Shown: positions 1 through 8,614 of the stretch, piece by piece
Layout of the letters: each line of letters opens with the position of its first letter
Position numbering within the stretch: position 1 is the first letter of the stretch
Source of the DNA: Desulfobacteraceae bacterium
GTDB lineage: Bacteria > Desulfobacterota > Desulfobacteria > Desulfobacterales > RPRI01
Length of the DNA stretch: 33,678 nt
Direction of reading: 5' to 3'
NCBI GenBank assembly: GCA_003818505.1
Contig: RPRI01000044.1
Span: forward strand, 1 to 33,678
Made by a program: the position numbers and the translations under genes
Notes under the pieces: model-generated
Database searches by the model: none
What the model was told of the DNA's origin: nothing
What the model saw: only the letters and a program-made list of their open reading frames with translations

Positions 1-351
1 GGAGAGGATGGAAGCGACTCGCGGATCTGAGTGAAGGCTGGACACTGGCGGCTCAGGCATGATACTTGTGGGTAATAGAAAGCACACACCACCCCGAAAC
101 GACAAATCGGCTTCCATCTAAAGGAGAAGCAGTACCAGTATCGCAGAAAAGAAGTATTGAAGAAGCATTATATTTAATATCCTTTGACAAGATTCGATTA
201 AATTGCAAATAAAATACAAGCTGTTGTGCATGATATGAATTTTCAGGGTGTGAACAGATTTGTTCCCACCTGTATTAATAATTACCGGAAATTCTGTGTT
301 GCGGAAGCCCGGGCGCCCCTAATCGAGAACCTCATCGCGATCTCTTCATAA
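1..351 (+). other. Gene-poor window edge with possible decayed coding remnants
   Basis: No convincing intact gene. One plus-strand frame is open from base 3 to the TAA at 210-212 except for a single in-frame TGA at 60-62. Before the TGA it reads like the basic, Trp-containing end of a protein (contains KRLADLSEGWTLAAQ); after it the reading continues as YLWVIESTHHPETTNRL. A second frame (202-351) gives a protein-like stretch containing GVNRFVPTCINNYRKF and ending at a TAA. I cannot assign either to a family; a worn transposase or other pseudogene end is only a guess. No start codon with a ribosome binding site is seen. Confidence 0.2.
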
Positions 352-375
352 GTCAGGTCAATTTGCTCTTCATAT

Positions 376-951
376 TCAGCGTATGTCGGGAATAAAGAAT
401 CGCGATATGGCCCCTGTCACGACAAAAATAATGATCGCTGCGATGATTACGGCAATAGTGTACACTGTAGATTTTTCTTTTGGAGATTTCATGAGAACTG
501 GTAACCCGACATAGAGGAGATATAGACCGTATAACCCCAAAATACCGAGGACCCCAAGGGCAGGTATGAGCGCGAAAATACCAACCAACCAACCAGGTAT
601 ACAAGAATACATGGCAAGCTTGAAAGCCTGGTTGAGATTTTTCTCACCTGAAAAGGTAGGGGCAAGGGCATCGATAATAATGGCGAGAATATACACACCG
701 ACAAGGGTTAAACCGTATTGAACGACCGCAGTAATAATACCTGATGTTATTGGAACCCTGAATGCTCCTCCCATAGGCAGGCTAAATCCCACAAGGGACA
801 TGCCGATAAAAGAGGCAACCGGTCCGATGGCTGCCAATATAATAATATAGTTTTTATATAAATCACCAATAGGTGTTGTTTCACCCGCAATGGTCTGCCA
901 TTCCTCTTTGGGTCCAAGCAAAATTCCTTTGATACGTTCAGTGATATTCAT
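376..951 (-). CDS. Yip1-domain integral membrane protein
   Basis: A 191-aa protein that looks like the bacterial Yip1/YIPF-type membrane family, whose biochemical role is not established. The N-terminus (MNITERIKGILLGPKEEW) is the short amphipathic lead with a Lys-Glu-Glu-Trp motif typical of these proteins ('ILl-PkeeW'). About five hydrophobic helices follow, roughly at residues 35-57, 70-95, 113-137, 136-152 and 160-182. A Gly/Pro-rich stretch (GFSLPMGGAFRVP) lies between the first two. The start is supported by a purine-rich AAGGAGGGG just upstream on the minus strand. It stands alone: the next minus-strand gene ends about 580 bases away, so it is probably a separate transcript. The family call rests on the N-terminal motif and topology. 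Confidence 0.72.
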   Translation of the reverse strand: MNITERIKGILLGPKEEWQTIAGETTPIGDLYKNYIIILAAIGPVASFIGMSLVGFSLPMGGAFRVPITSGIITAVVQYGLTLVGVYILAIIIDALAPTFSGEKNLNQAFKLAMYSCIPGWLVGIFALIPALGVLGILGLYGLYLLYVGLPVLMKSPKEKSTVYTIAVIIAAIIIFVVTGAISRFFIPDIR

Positions 952-1533
952 GTTTTCCCCTCCTTAAGTATTTGCTAACAAGATCTTTATTTAAGTGTGC
1001 AAATGTCTGGGACATCCATAAATAAGTATATAACTTGACAAGCCAGTTATAAGAAACTTCATAACAGTTTTCCCATGATGGAAAACTCCCTTGTCAATTG
1101 AATTAAAAAAATCCGGCTTCCGGTCTCTTTTCCACAGGCCTACCTTAGCTGAGTTTCTATTCTTCCGCTTTCATCATTCCCGCATTCTTCACTTCTCATT
1201 CCCGAGAAAACGGACTTCGGTTAGCCTTTGAAGTGTAATCCAGAATCTATCCTAACCCCGATAAACGGGATAAGTAAGTTTACGAAATTATTTTCAGTTC
1301 AATTTCTTTACCTATTTTTCTCTTGTAATGGCTAATTCGGCTGTCTTGTGGTTTTTATACCATACCAAATGATGAACATCAAATTTATTTGTCCAATCAT
1401 CAATAATACTGTACCAATTTGGTTTTATGTTCAAAAATGCGAATTATAAGATATCACAGGGGTTAAGCATATTGTTCATAAGTAAAAGTGAAAACTTGTA
1501 AGAATTGAGGGTTTTGAAGTTGAAATTGGGAGG
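952..1533. other. Intergenic region without a recognisable gene
   Basis: About 580 AT-rich bases between two minus-strand genes. I see no credible coding frame, tRNA or array. There is a short CCCG-ATAAA-CGGG hairpin near 1257-1269, without a T-run. The part next to the 5' end of the Yip1 gene presumably carries its promoter, but I cannot pick convincing hexamers. Confidence 0.3.
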
Positions 1534-3177
1534 TTACATCTTGGAAATCTTATTAAAGGCAGGCAGAAGCCCTCTCTGCCTAAATGCCTGAATCGTCATT
1601 AAGCAATTTTCCTTATTAGTAAAAGGCCCTGCCATAACCCTGAACCATGTTTCATCGGGCGATACCTTTAGCGGGATAATTTCGATTTCGTGATCCGTAA
1701 TACTGATAAAATTCTTGTATTTCAAAGCTTCCTTGTTGGTCGAAAAAGTCCCAAGATGAGCCCTAATGCTTCCATCAGATGACTCAGCAATCAGATTCGA
1801 CTCTGTGATTTCTGGTATACGAATTTCCTGATCGATTAGAATCAGATCGGGATTGGCGATGTTCGGATTGAATGCCATGATAAAATCCATCAGGGTGGTG
1901 TTCACTTGATTATAATTATTTAAAATCAATGATGAAAGATTGGCCCCTTGTCCAATAGATACAATTCTTTTATACCGGACCTTGGTTTTTGCTGATGTAA
2001 CAGATGGTTTTGGCGAATCGGTGGATTTAGAATGGCCTGGTGCCAGCTGATCGAACTCAGAAGATGCAACATGAGTATTTTTTACTGAATCAGCCCAGAT
2101 AACGGGGTCTTTGGTTGCGATTTCTTCCATAACTGGAGCTTTGGTTATAACTTCTTCAGAAACGGCTGGAGGTTTCAAGGAAGTCCCCGGTTGCTGAATT
2201 TTCAGGATTTTATTCAGATACTCTTTCCCCAGGAAGACCGCAATCATAATGCATCCGGCAGTCAGGCAAAAATAAAGTGATCTTTTAAGCCAGGCATTTA
2301 TTTTCGCGAATAAGAAGCGGAGCTTTAGTTTACCCCCGTTTGCTGTATCTCCTGTTGGTTTGCCTGCTAAAAGATTATTTTCATTGCGAATCTTTCTTAC
2401 CGTTGAGGCAGGGATGGGTTTTTCAGAACGCTTGAATCCTTTAAATAAGGCGTTGTGGCATAGGATATTGATTTTTCGGGGAAGACCTCCGGCATATTTG
2501 CAAATCAATGCCAGTGCATCCGGTGAAAAAACGGAATCACTGTTACACCCTGCATTCAGTAATCGATGATCAATATATTCCATAGATTCCGCAGGGCTCA
2601 AGCGTGTGATACGTCCTATGGTGCCGATCCTCTGTTTCAGTTGTCTCAGCTCTCTGGTATTCAGTTTGGTTTCAGTTTTAGGCTGGCCCACAAAAATGAT
2701 TTGCAGGAGCTTTGAAGTACTGGTTTCCAGATTGGAAATCAATCGCAATTCTTCCATGACATCCTTGGAAATGTCCTGTGCCTCGTCTATAATCAGGATC
2801 AGATTATTGCCACGAACCAGATTTTGTATTAAGTATTCATTCAACTGGTGAAGCATAGTGCCCTTGATTATTCTCCCAAGGGGCAGCTTCAATTTGATAA
2901 GAATCTCCTTTAACATATGTTCAAAAGTAAGATTCCCTTGCCGAAAATAAACAGTAGTTACATTTTTATCTAAAAACTTTATCAAGCGGTTTATGAGGAC
3001 GGTTTTTCCGATACCGTCCTCTCCTACTACCAGCATAAATCCTTTGCGCTCTTTGACCACGTAAAGTAAAGAAGACAATATTTCCCTATGACTCTCTGAT
3101 GGAAAGAAAAATTCCGGATCCGGTGAGATATCGAACGGATTTTCTGAAAGGCCATAATATTGAATGTAGCCACTCAT
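1534..3177 (-). CDS. ExeA/GspA-like AAA+ ATPase with C-terminal LysM-like and SPOR-like domains
   Basis: A 547-aa inner-membrane ATPase of the ExeA/GspA type. The family energises placement of secretin or other envelope machinery through peptidoglycan. The N-terminus has the family signature YYGLSENPFDISPDPEFFF (residues 8-26). Walker A is GEDGIGKT (52-59) and Walker B is LILIIDE (126-132), followed by AQD; an arginine-rich sensor region (ELRQLKQRI, 176-184) follows. A single membrane helix at about 300-318 leads to a Pro/Ser/Thr linker, a LysM-like segment (about 405-460) and a SPOR-like end (AHLGTFSTNKEA; WFRVMAGPF), both suggesting peptidoglycan contact. An upstream ATG nine codons earlier is in frame, but GAGGTGG sits 5-6 nt before the ATG chosen here, so this start is preferred. 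No gspB or secretin partner is adjacent. The ATPase assignment is firm, the target machinery unknown. Confidence 0.85.
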   Translation of the reverse strand: MSGYIQYYGLSENPFDISPDPEFFFPSESHREILSSLLYVVKERKGFMLVVGEDGIGKTVLINRLIKFLDKNVTTVYFRQGNLTFEHMLKEILIKLKLPLGRIIKGTMLHQLNEYLIQNLVRGNNLILIIDEAQDISKDVMEELRLISNLETSTSKLLQIIFVGQPKTETKLNTRELRQLKQRIGTIGRITRLSPAESMEYIDHRLLNAGCNSDSVFSPDALALICKYAGGLPRKINILCHNALFKGFKRSEKPIPASTVRKIRNENNLLAGKPTGDTANGGKLKLRFLFAKINAWLKRSLYFCLTAGCIMIAVFLGKEYLNKILKIQQPGTSLKPPAVSEEVITKAPVMEEIATKDPVIWADSVKNTHVASSEFDQLAPGHSKSTDSPKPSVTSAKTKVRYKRIVSIGQGANLSSLILNNYNQVNTTLMDFIMAFNPNIANPDLILIDQEIRIPEITESNLIAESSDGSIRAHLGTFSTNKEALKYKNFISITDHEIEIIPLKVSPDETWFRVMAGPFTNKENCLMTIQAFRQRGLLPAFNKISKM

Positions 3178-3561
3178 TCTTACCACCTCATAAGCAGTGA
3201 ACAATTATAATCCCCCAGTTTCACTTTATTATAATATTAAAAATAGTTGAAGGGATTATTTTAGACTACTTTATATTAAAAGTGCTGTAATTTCCGCTAA
3301 TTTAAACCGAAATATTCAATAATACAAGAATAATACACTGATAAAAAACAAGCGTAATCTTATTAATGAACAAAATAAACATAATCAATTTCTGCCAAAT
3401 CCAGCCTGGTTTGAAATTGTATAGCGGCATCAAAGCATTGACAAGAGAACACCAGATGAACTTTACCCAGCAACACCGCTCAAGAAATATGCAGCAGCCT
3501 GAACAATAACAGATTATCATTTAAAAAATCCTTTTTCCTTTTCAAGCAAACCCTACCACCA
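3178..3561. other. AT-rich divergent intergenic region
   Basis: About 380 strongly AT-rich bases between the 5' end of the ExeA-like gene (minus) and the integrase remnant (plus). It must hold the minus-strand promoter, but none stands out. Frames here have no ribosome binding site or family resemblance. The region may include the lost N-terminal arm-binding part of the integrase, too decayed to read. Confidence 0.3.
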
Positions 3562-4406
3562 TTAGCATTGGAGAGATATAAACTATAATTATATTAATCA
3601 ACTACAGGTTGAAAAGTTCTTAATATTTCATAGGAACCTTTACCCGCAAGCGGCAAATAAGGAAATTAGATACTTGCAAGCCTCGTTAAATTATGGCATA
3701 AGAAAACGCTTAATTTTGAATAATCCTTTTGAAGGGATTGAATTTTTTTCCGATTTCGATAAATTTAAATACATCACATCTGACGAAAATATTAACAAGG
3801 TCATAAAAGTTGTCCCGATACTCATGATTATATTTGGGCTATCTGTGAGACAATGGCCCGCATGAATGAGATCAAACCATTGACTTGGTCTGATGTTAAT
3901 TTCAGTCAAAGATATATTGTACTCTGGACCAGAAAAAAAGAGGAAGAAACCTTATACCCTGAAAACTTCCAATGGCAGAGCGGGTGTATCAATTATTGAT
4001 GCGTCGATATGATAATCGAGATTAATCAATAAAATGGATCTTCTGGCATTCATTATGGAGCAAAAACGGAAAAATTGAAATCGGACAATACAAGGAACTC
4101 AAAAAAATAATTCGGAGCTTGTGTAATAAGACTGGAGTCAAACTTCAGGTTTCACGCTCTCAGAAACAGTGGCACCTCGATACTTAAAAGTAACAATGTA
4201 TCGATTGATCTATTCACCGGCTTCTGGGTCATGAAAACAGGATGACCACGGAAATTTATCTTCATAGCATCAGCGAAACTGAGCAAAAAGCTATGGACAT
4301 TTTTGAGAAAATCAGCAATAAGTCTCACACAGATTCTCACACAACCATATCAGATGGGATGGCCCGATTTGGCCAACCTATTGATTCAATTACATTGCCC
4401 CCGTAG
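3562..4406 (+). pseudogene. Frameshifted tyrosine-recombinase integrase running into tRNA-Arg
   Basis: A phage/island-type tyrosine integrase can be read only by joining several frames. The core-binding part reads NKEIRYLQASLNYGIRKRL then NNPFEGIEFF (frame of 3581-3865). A frameshift near 3845 leads to ETMARMNEIKPLTWSDVNF. Further shifts give MAERVYQLLMRRYDNRD, then WSKNGKIEIGQYKELKKII. The catalytic core follows: FHALRNSGTSILKSNNVSI (HxxR) and, after another shift, RLLGHENRMTTEIYLHSIS (second His and nucleophile Tyr). The last frame continues through SHTDSHTT to DSITLPP and stops at a TAG (4404-4406) inside the tRNA gene. At least four frame disruptions make it non-functional. The closest kin I recognise are Desulfobacterota integrases with the same LGHENR-TTEIYLHS end. 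It is a scar of an element that used this tRNA. Confidence 0.85.
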
Positions 4407-4472
4407 CTCAGTGGATAGAGCAACGGATTCCTAATCCGTTGGCCGCAGGTCCGATTCCTGCCGGGGGTACCA
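4397..4472 (+). tRNA. tRNA-Arg (anticodon CCU)
   Basis: Cloverleaf folded by eye. Acceptor GCCCCCG pairs with CGGGGGT (the 1-72 pair is G-U). The D-arm is GCTC...GAGC. The anticodon stem is ACGGA/TCCGT with loop TTCCTAA, anticodon CCT at 4430-4432. The T-arm is GCAGG/CCTGC with loop TCCGATT. Discriminator A is followed by an encoded CCA (4470-4472). The first ten bases also encode the last codons and stop of the decayed integrase upstream, so this tRNA is an integration site. Confidence 0.93.
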
Positions 4473-4500
4473 CAAATAGATCAAAAGATTATCAAAAAAC

Positions 4501-4519
4501 GGTACAGATTTATTGTACC
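4501..4519. repeat. Perfect short inverted repeat downstream of tRNA-Arg
   Basis: GGTACA / TGTACC arms of 6 bp around a 7-nt AT-rich loop, 28 nt after the tRNA CCA. There is no T-run, so it is not a standard intrinsic terminator. It could be a processing structure or a recombinase-binding site left by the element; both are inference. Confidence 0.35.
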
Positions 4520-4601
4520 AAGAACTGTACTCTGATATTTAATGCCATACTTATTTTGTAGATTTAATTTTTAAAAGTATAAAAAACATTCAACTCTCAT
4601 T

Positions 4602-6854
4602 ATGATTAACTTATCGAAATTATTTTTTAGACCCCCTACACTTCAGGGGCTTTCGTTAAAACCGTTTTTGGCAAGTCTTCCTTTGGAAGGGCTGAAAACA
4701 GGCGTTGATAATGTCCGCTGCGATGTCCATTTGAGCGACGGGCTGCATAAAACAGCCCACAATTTTGTCCTGTTGTTTCTTGCCAAACATACTCGCGCTG
4801 AAGAGATTCTGAATTTGGATAAAAGCGTTAGTCTATCTGATGAAAAAGAGCAGTTCAAACGGCTGAGTACCGAAGTTCTGATAGACGCTGTCAATAAGGC
4901 AAAGCTCAGGGATCAGCCTGTTATCAACACGCTGGCGCAGGTTGCCGTTATCAAGCTGTTGTTAAAAGAAATAAGAGATAGTTATGATAACCTGCTGGAT
5001 ATTTATGGTAATGCGGTTCGGGAATATCAAATCGCATCCGAACTGGAAAAAGCCATATCCATGAAAAATCAGCTTTCTAATCTAACTCAGCAGAAAAATA
5101 TTCTTTTATGCGCTATCAGTCGTGAGATTTTTCAATCTCTGTCAGAGATATATCATCAGGGCCTGAACGAGATAATACGTAGCAATTTCGGCGACGAAGC
5201 GATTATTCCGGACGATGTGTTTCTCAACCCTTTGTTGTTTGCCGAAAACCCGTCTGATAACGTATTTATGATCGAAGAATACGATATTCTTATTGAATAT
5301 CGGGAGGAAGATCCTGATAAATACCAAGCCTTGAAAGATACTGTTTCAAAAGCATTTTCGGAAATTAACGATAAAGACGGTGCAAAATCTGACGAAACAT
5401 TCAGAGAAAAAGTTAACGAATGGATTGGAAGTGTTGATAATGTTGATATATTGTTCAATCATTTTCAAACACTGCATCTTATGCAGCAGCTTAAAAAGAA
5501 AAAGGGAGACAAAAAGCAGATTAAGGCGATGAAGGAAGAGGCTGTGGCACAAGAAAAACGGCTTGATTTTTTTTATAAAAAATTCCGGCAAGAAGGATTT
5601 ATGCAGAGAATTGCTGCTTTGTATGAAATGCGTCTTTTTTATTCCGAATATTGTCCACCGCTTGTGCCGCAGGTTATTGTGCAGTATATGATTGTTCCAT
5701 CGAGTAGAAAAGCTGTCAGGCAGCGTCTTAAGCGATTAAGAGGATTTTATGGCAAAACATTGTCTTCGGAAAAATTGGATATGGCAGCAATGCGATATAA
5801 GAAAATCGGGAATAGAGTTAAAAAAGCCTATCTGATCCGGTTTTTAAAGGCTTTTTTTCGCTATCATCATGATTTTCAATGTGCTGAGATGCTCCGGAAT
5901 GTAATAAATACAATTAATCTCGTTACAGAGGAAAAAATCATCAGGCTTTCCAAAGCCAATAATACTCTTTATGAGTTTTTACTTAACCAGGAACAGGACT
6001 TTGAAGAAAAACCGATTATCCGGCATGTCATTATCAAGGCGGATGTCAGAGGTTCAACCGATATCACTCACCGTATGATCGAGCGGAAATTGAATCCCGC
6101 ATCGTATTTTAGCCTTAATCTATTTGATCCGATTACGAAAATTCTGGGGGTATATGATGCTTCCAAAGTTTTTGTAGAAGGAGACGCTATAATTTTATCT
6201 GTTTTCGAGCATGAAGAAACGCCCGAGGGCTGGTATAGCGTAGCTCGCGCGTGCGGACTTGCCATGAAAATGCGCTCCATTGTGCAGCAATACAACACCC
6301 GAAATCAGGAATATCAATTGCCGATCATTGAGATTGGCATCGGTATAAGTTTCAAAGACGGCGCGCCCTTGTTTTTGTTTGACGGTTCAAACCGGATTAT
6401 GATTTCATCAGCCATCAATCTGGCGGATCGTTTATCAGGTTGTTCCAGTGCAGTGCGTAAAAAAAGCGAGTTGGGCAAAGGGCATTTTAATCTTTATGTG
6501 TTTCAAACCTTATCTGAAGAAGAAATGTCAAAAACTGCTGATGATTTGTTCCTAAGGTACAATGTCAACGGTATCGAACTCAATCCCTCGGGATTTAAAA
6601 AGCTTGCGCAAGAAATTGCTATGAAAAGTATTTCCGCAACAACAGCAACATTGGGAACATCCGAGAGGAATACTTTTTATGTCGGTAAATTTCCAACTGT
6701 ACACGGGCAGTATCAATCGCTGGTGATTCGTGAAGCTCCCGTGCCTCAGATCAACCCGGATACTTTTGAAATCATTAAGATAACACATAGAAACTATTAC
6801 GAAGTCTGCACGAATCCCAAAATTTGCGAACAAGTCATGAACACATTGAAATAA
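4602..6854 (+). CDS. Uncharacterised 750-aa protein with divergent class III nucleotide-cyclase-like C-terminal domain
   Basis: A large cytosolic protein with no signal peptide or clear membrane span. Residues 1 to about 470 are helical and charged, with a Lys/Glu-rich coiled-coil-like stretch (LKKKKGDKKQIKAMKEE) around 300-320; I recognise no family there. From about 475 the chain resembles the class III adenylate/guanylate cyclase fold. KADVRGSTD carries the first metal-type Asp (D481), VEGDAIILSVF the second (D528), and AINLADRL keeps the transition-state Asn and Arg (N606, R610). The usual G-D/T-x-V-N lead is replaced by ISSAIN, and the nucleotide-selecting residues are not recognisable, so activity and substrate are uncertain. 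The start is the first ATG after an AT-rich leader; the ribosome binding site is weak. It is monocistronic, 130 bases after the tRNA, possibly island cargo. A cyclase-derived regulatory domain is the main alternative. Confidence 0.68.
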   Translation: MINLSKLFFRPPTLQGLSLKPFLASLPLEGLKTGVDNVRCDVHLSDGLHKTAHNFVLLFLAKHTRAEEILNLDKSVSLSDEKEQFKRLSTEVLIDAVNKAKLRDQPVINTLAQVAVIKLLLKEIRDSYDNLLDIYGNAVREYQIASELEKAISMKNQLSNLTQQKNILLCAISREIFQSLSEIYHQGLNEIIRSNFGDEAIIPDDVFLNPLLFAENPSDNVFMIEEYDILIEYREEDPDKYQALKDTVSKAFSEINDKDGAKSDETFREKVNEWIGSVDNVDILFNHFQTLHLMQQLKKKKGDKKQIKAMKEEAVAQEKRLDFFYKKFRQEGFMQRIAALYEMRLFYSEYCPPLVPQVIVQYMIVPSSRKAVRQRLKRLRGFYGKTLSSEKLDMAAMRYKKIGNRVKKAYLIRFLKAFFRYHHDFQCAEMLRNVINTINLVTEEKIIRLSKANNTLYEFLLNQEQDFEEKPIIRHVIIKADVRGSTDITHRMIERKLNPASYFSLNLFDPITKILGVYDASKVFVEGDAIILSVFEHEETPEGWYSVARACGLAMKMRSIVQQYNTRNQEYQLPIIEIGIGISFKDGAPLFLFDGSNRIMISSAINLADRLSGCSSAVRKKSELGKGHFNLYVFQTLSEEEMSKTADDLFLRYNVNGIELNPSGFKKLAQEIAMKSISATTATLGTSERNTFYVGKFPTVHGQYQSLVIREAPVPQINPDTFEIIKITHRNYYEVCTNPKICEQVMNTLK

Positions 6855-7222
6855 TTACTCTTATTAAAAATAGAAGTTCTGTTTTTATTATCAGAAACAT
6901 ATCATCTCTTACTGTTGTATTTTCAGGAGACGTTGACATGACAGCCAGCTTCCTCACTGTTGCGGCACATCAGGTGTTTTAAATTCTCCGCAGCAAGCTC
7001 GCTGTGGCTTGACGCTAAAGATCGCTCAAAAGGTGCCATTCCCAGATGGAAACTATTTTGTTATTTTACGTTTTCATTCTTGGGGGGATTCCAATATTAT
7101 CGATGCGACCAAGCGGTCTGTGTCCAGTACACACCCTCGTTCAGCCGCCATGCTCAACGCCGATTGCAGGGAACTTGAAAGGAGAACACCTGCTTATTCT
7201 TATCCTCATAGTTTATTAATGG
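6855..7222. other. Convergent intergenic region, no gene seen
   Basis: About 370 bases between two genes that converge. Several frames are open for 70-100 codons on the plus strand, but they lack a ribosome binding site and resemble no family, and one overlaps the end of the GGDEF gene. No strong hairpin with T-run was found to end either gene. Confidence 0.3.
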
Positions 7223-8614
7223 CTAAGAATTACTGCTTGAAAAGGAGGCCGATTGTAGAACAAGGCCTTTCTTGTTTTGCTTCTGTTCATACATTGATTT
7301 ATCAGCACGCGCCATGAGTTCGTCAAGAGAACAAGGACTTTCAGGATTGAAGTAAGAGCTGCCTACACTGATTGAAAGTTTGTATCTCCGGTTTTTCTGA
7401 TTGTTTCGTATGTCAATCAAAGTCTGCAAACGGGCTGTAAAGATTTCGGAATTTGCTTCGGTTATATCAACAGTTAGAACGGCATATTCATCTCCTCCCA
7501 GACGAGCAATGATGTCAGAAGTTCTGAAAGTCTCTTTGAATATTTTCGCCGCTTCGATGAGCGCTTTATCTCCTTCTTCATGACCCAGCGTATCGTTAAT
7601 CCTTTTCAGCAAGTCCAGATCAGCAAAATACAGAAGCACTCCTTTCTTATTTCTTTCTGATAATTTTAACTGCTGTTGCGCAAGAGTCAAAAAACCTCTT
7701 CTGTTATGCAGGCCTGTGAGCTGATCGGTGATCGAAAGGGACAGAATTTTCTCCTCCATACTTTTGCGTTCGGTGATGTCGGTGATAAAATTGACGGTGG
7801 CTGGTTTTCCTTTCCAGGAGACCACAACCGCACGCGAATCTACCCATCTGACAGTGCCATCCGAAGGAACAACCCTGAATTGTTGGATCGGCTGATTTTC
7901 TTCCCCTCTCATTATCTTCATGTGTGCCTCAAACACCTTTTTAATATCTTCTGGATGGAGAAGTTCCACAAAGGGCATTGAAGTTAGCATCTCCTCAGAG
8001 TAACCAAGAATTTTTACGGCCACAGGATTCACATATTTCAACAATCCATCCTGGGCGATCAAGATAACCTCTGCTGCATTCTCCACCATAAGACGATATT
8101 TCTCCTCACTCTCCCTGAGCGCTTCTTCCACCCTGTGTTTTTCGGTGGTATCAGAGAAAATCAACACAATCAGTCCTGAGGGAAGCTTGAATACATAGTT
8201 CTCCACCCATTGTTTCACTTGTCTGTCTTCGTAAGCTTTTAGTGGGTGCTGTTGAGCCTCACCAGTCCGCCAGACTTGGCGGAATACGTCCAGCAGTCCA
8301 TTTCTTTCAACGAATGGAAAGACTTCTGTCAAGCGTTTGCCAACGGAGTAGCTGCGGCCCATCGAACTTGATAGCTGTCCCTTTCTGTTAATATCAACAA
8401 AAATGAAATCACTGCCGTCGTCAATTGCCTGGCATATCGCAACGCCATCGGCCATATTGTCGAAGATCTGCCGGAAACGATCCTCGCTATCCTGCATGGC
8501 TTCTTCCGCCCGCTTGCACTCTGATTCAGCGTGTTTCAATTCCCGGATTTTCTTCTTTAAAAAGGCATTCTCTTCGAGGAGTTCTTGTTTTGTCCTTGAT
8601 TTTTCTTTCATCAT
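7223..8614 (-). CDS. PAS-PAS-GGDEF diguanylate cyclase
   Basis: A 463-aa predicted cytosolic sensor enzyme making cyclic di-GMP from two GTP. A short N-terminal coiled coil (1-45, Lys/Glu-rich) is followed by two PAS domains: about 46-165 (FRQIFDNMADGVAI to IFSDTTEKH) and 170-292 (YRLMVENAAEVIL to FITDITERK). The GGDEF domain starts after LSITDQLTGLHNRRGF. Its active-site loop is intact as GGDEY (373-377). The inhibitory I-site RxxD is present as RTSD (364-367), so feedback by c-di-GMP is expected. No transmembrane segment is seen, so the ligand should be intracellular. Two tandem ATGs exist; AAAGG lies 5 nt before the first. It stands alone on the minus strand, with no EAL partner nearby. 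The enzyme class is secure; the signal sensed is unknown. Confidence 0.93.
   Translation of the reverse strand: MMKEKSRTKQELLEENAFLKKKIRELKHAESECKRAEEAMQDSEDRFRQIFDNMADGVAICQAIDDGSDFIFVDINRKGQLSSSMGRSYSVGKRLTEVFPFVERNGLLDVFRQVWRTGEAQQHPLKAYEDRQVKQWVENYVFKLPSGLIVLIFSDTTEKHRVEEALRESEEKYRLMVENAAEVILIAQDGLLKYVNPVAVKILGYSEEMLTSMPFVELLHPEDIKKVFEAHMKIMRGEENQPIQQFRVVPSDGTVRWVDSRAVVVSWKGKPATVNFITDITERKSMEEKILSLSITDQLTGLHNRRGFLTLAQQQLKLSERNKKGVLLYFADLDLLKRINDTLGHEEGDKALIEAAKIFKETFRTSDIIARLGGDEYAVLTVDITEANSEIFTARLQTLIDIRNNQKNRRYKLSISVGSSYFNPESPCSLDELMARADKSMYEQKQNKKGLVLQSASFSSSNS

Noticed and set aside
3-212. Possible selenoprotein with in-frame TGA at 60-62
   Set aside because: No cysteine-type motif around the TGA, no start codon in the window and no convincing SECIS stem-loop after it; a decayed gene end is simpler.
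7009-7317. Plus-strand 102-codon frame in the convergent spacer
   Set aside because: It overlaps the end of the GGDEF gene, has no ribosome binding site and no family resemblance.
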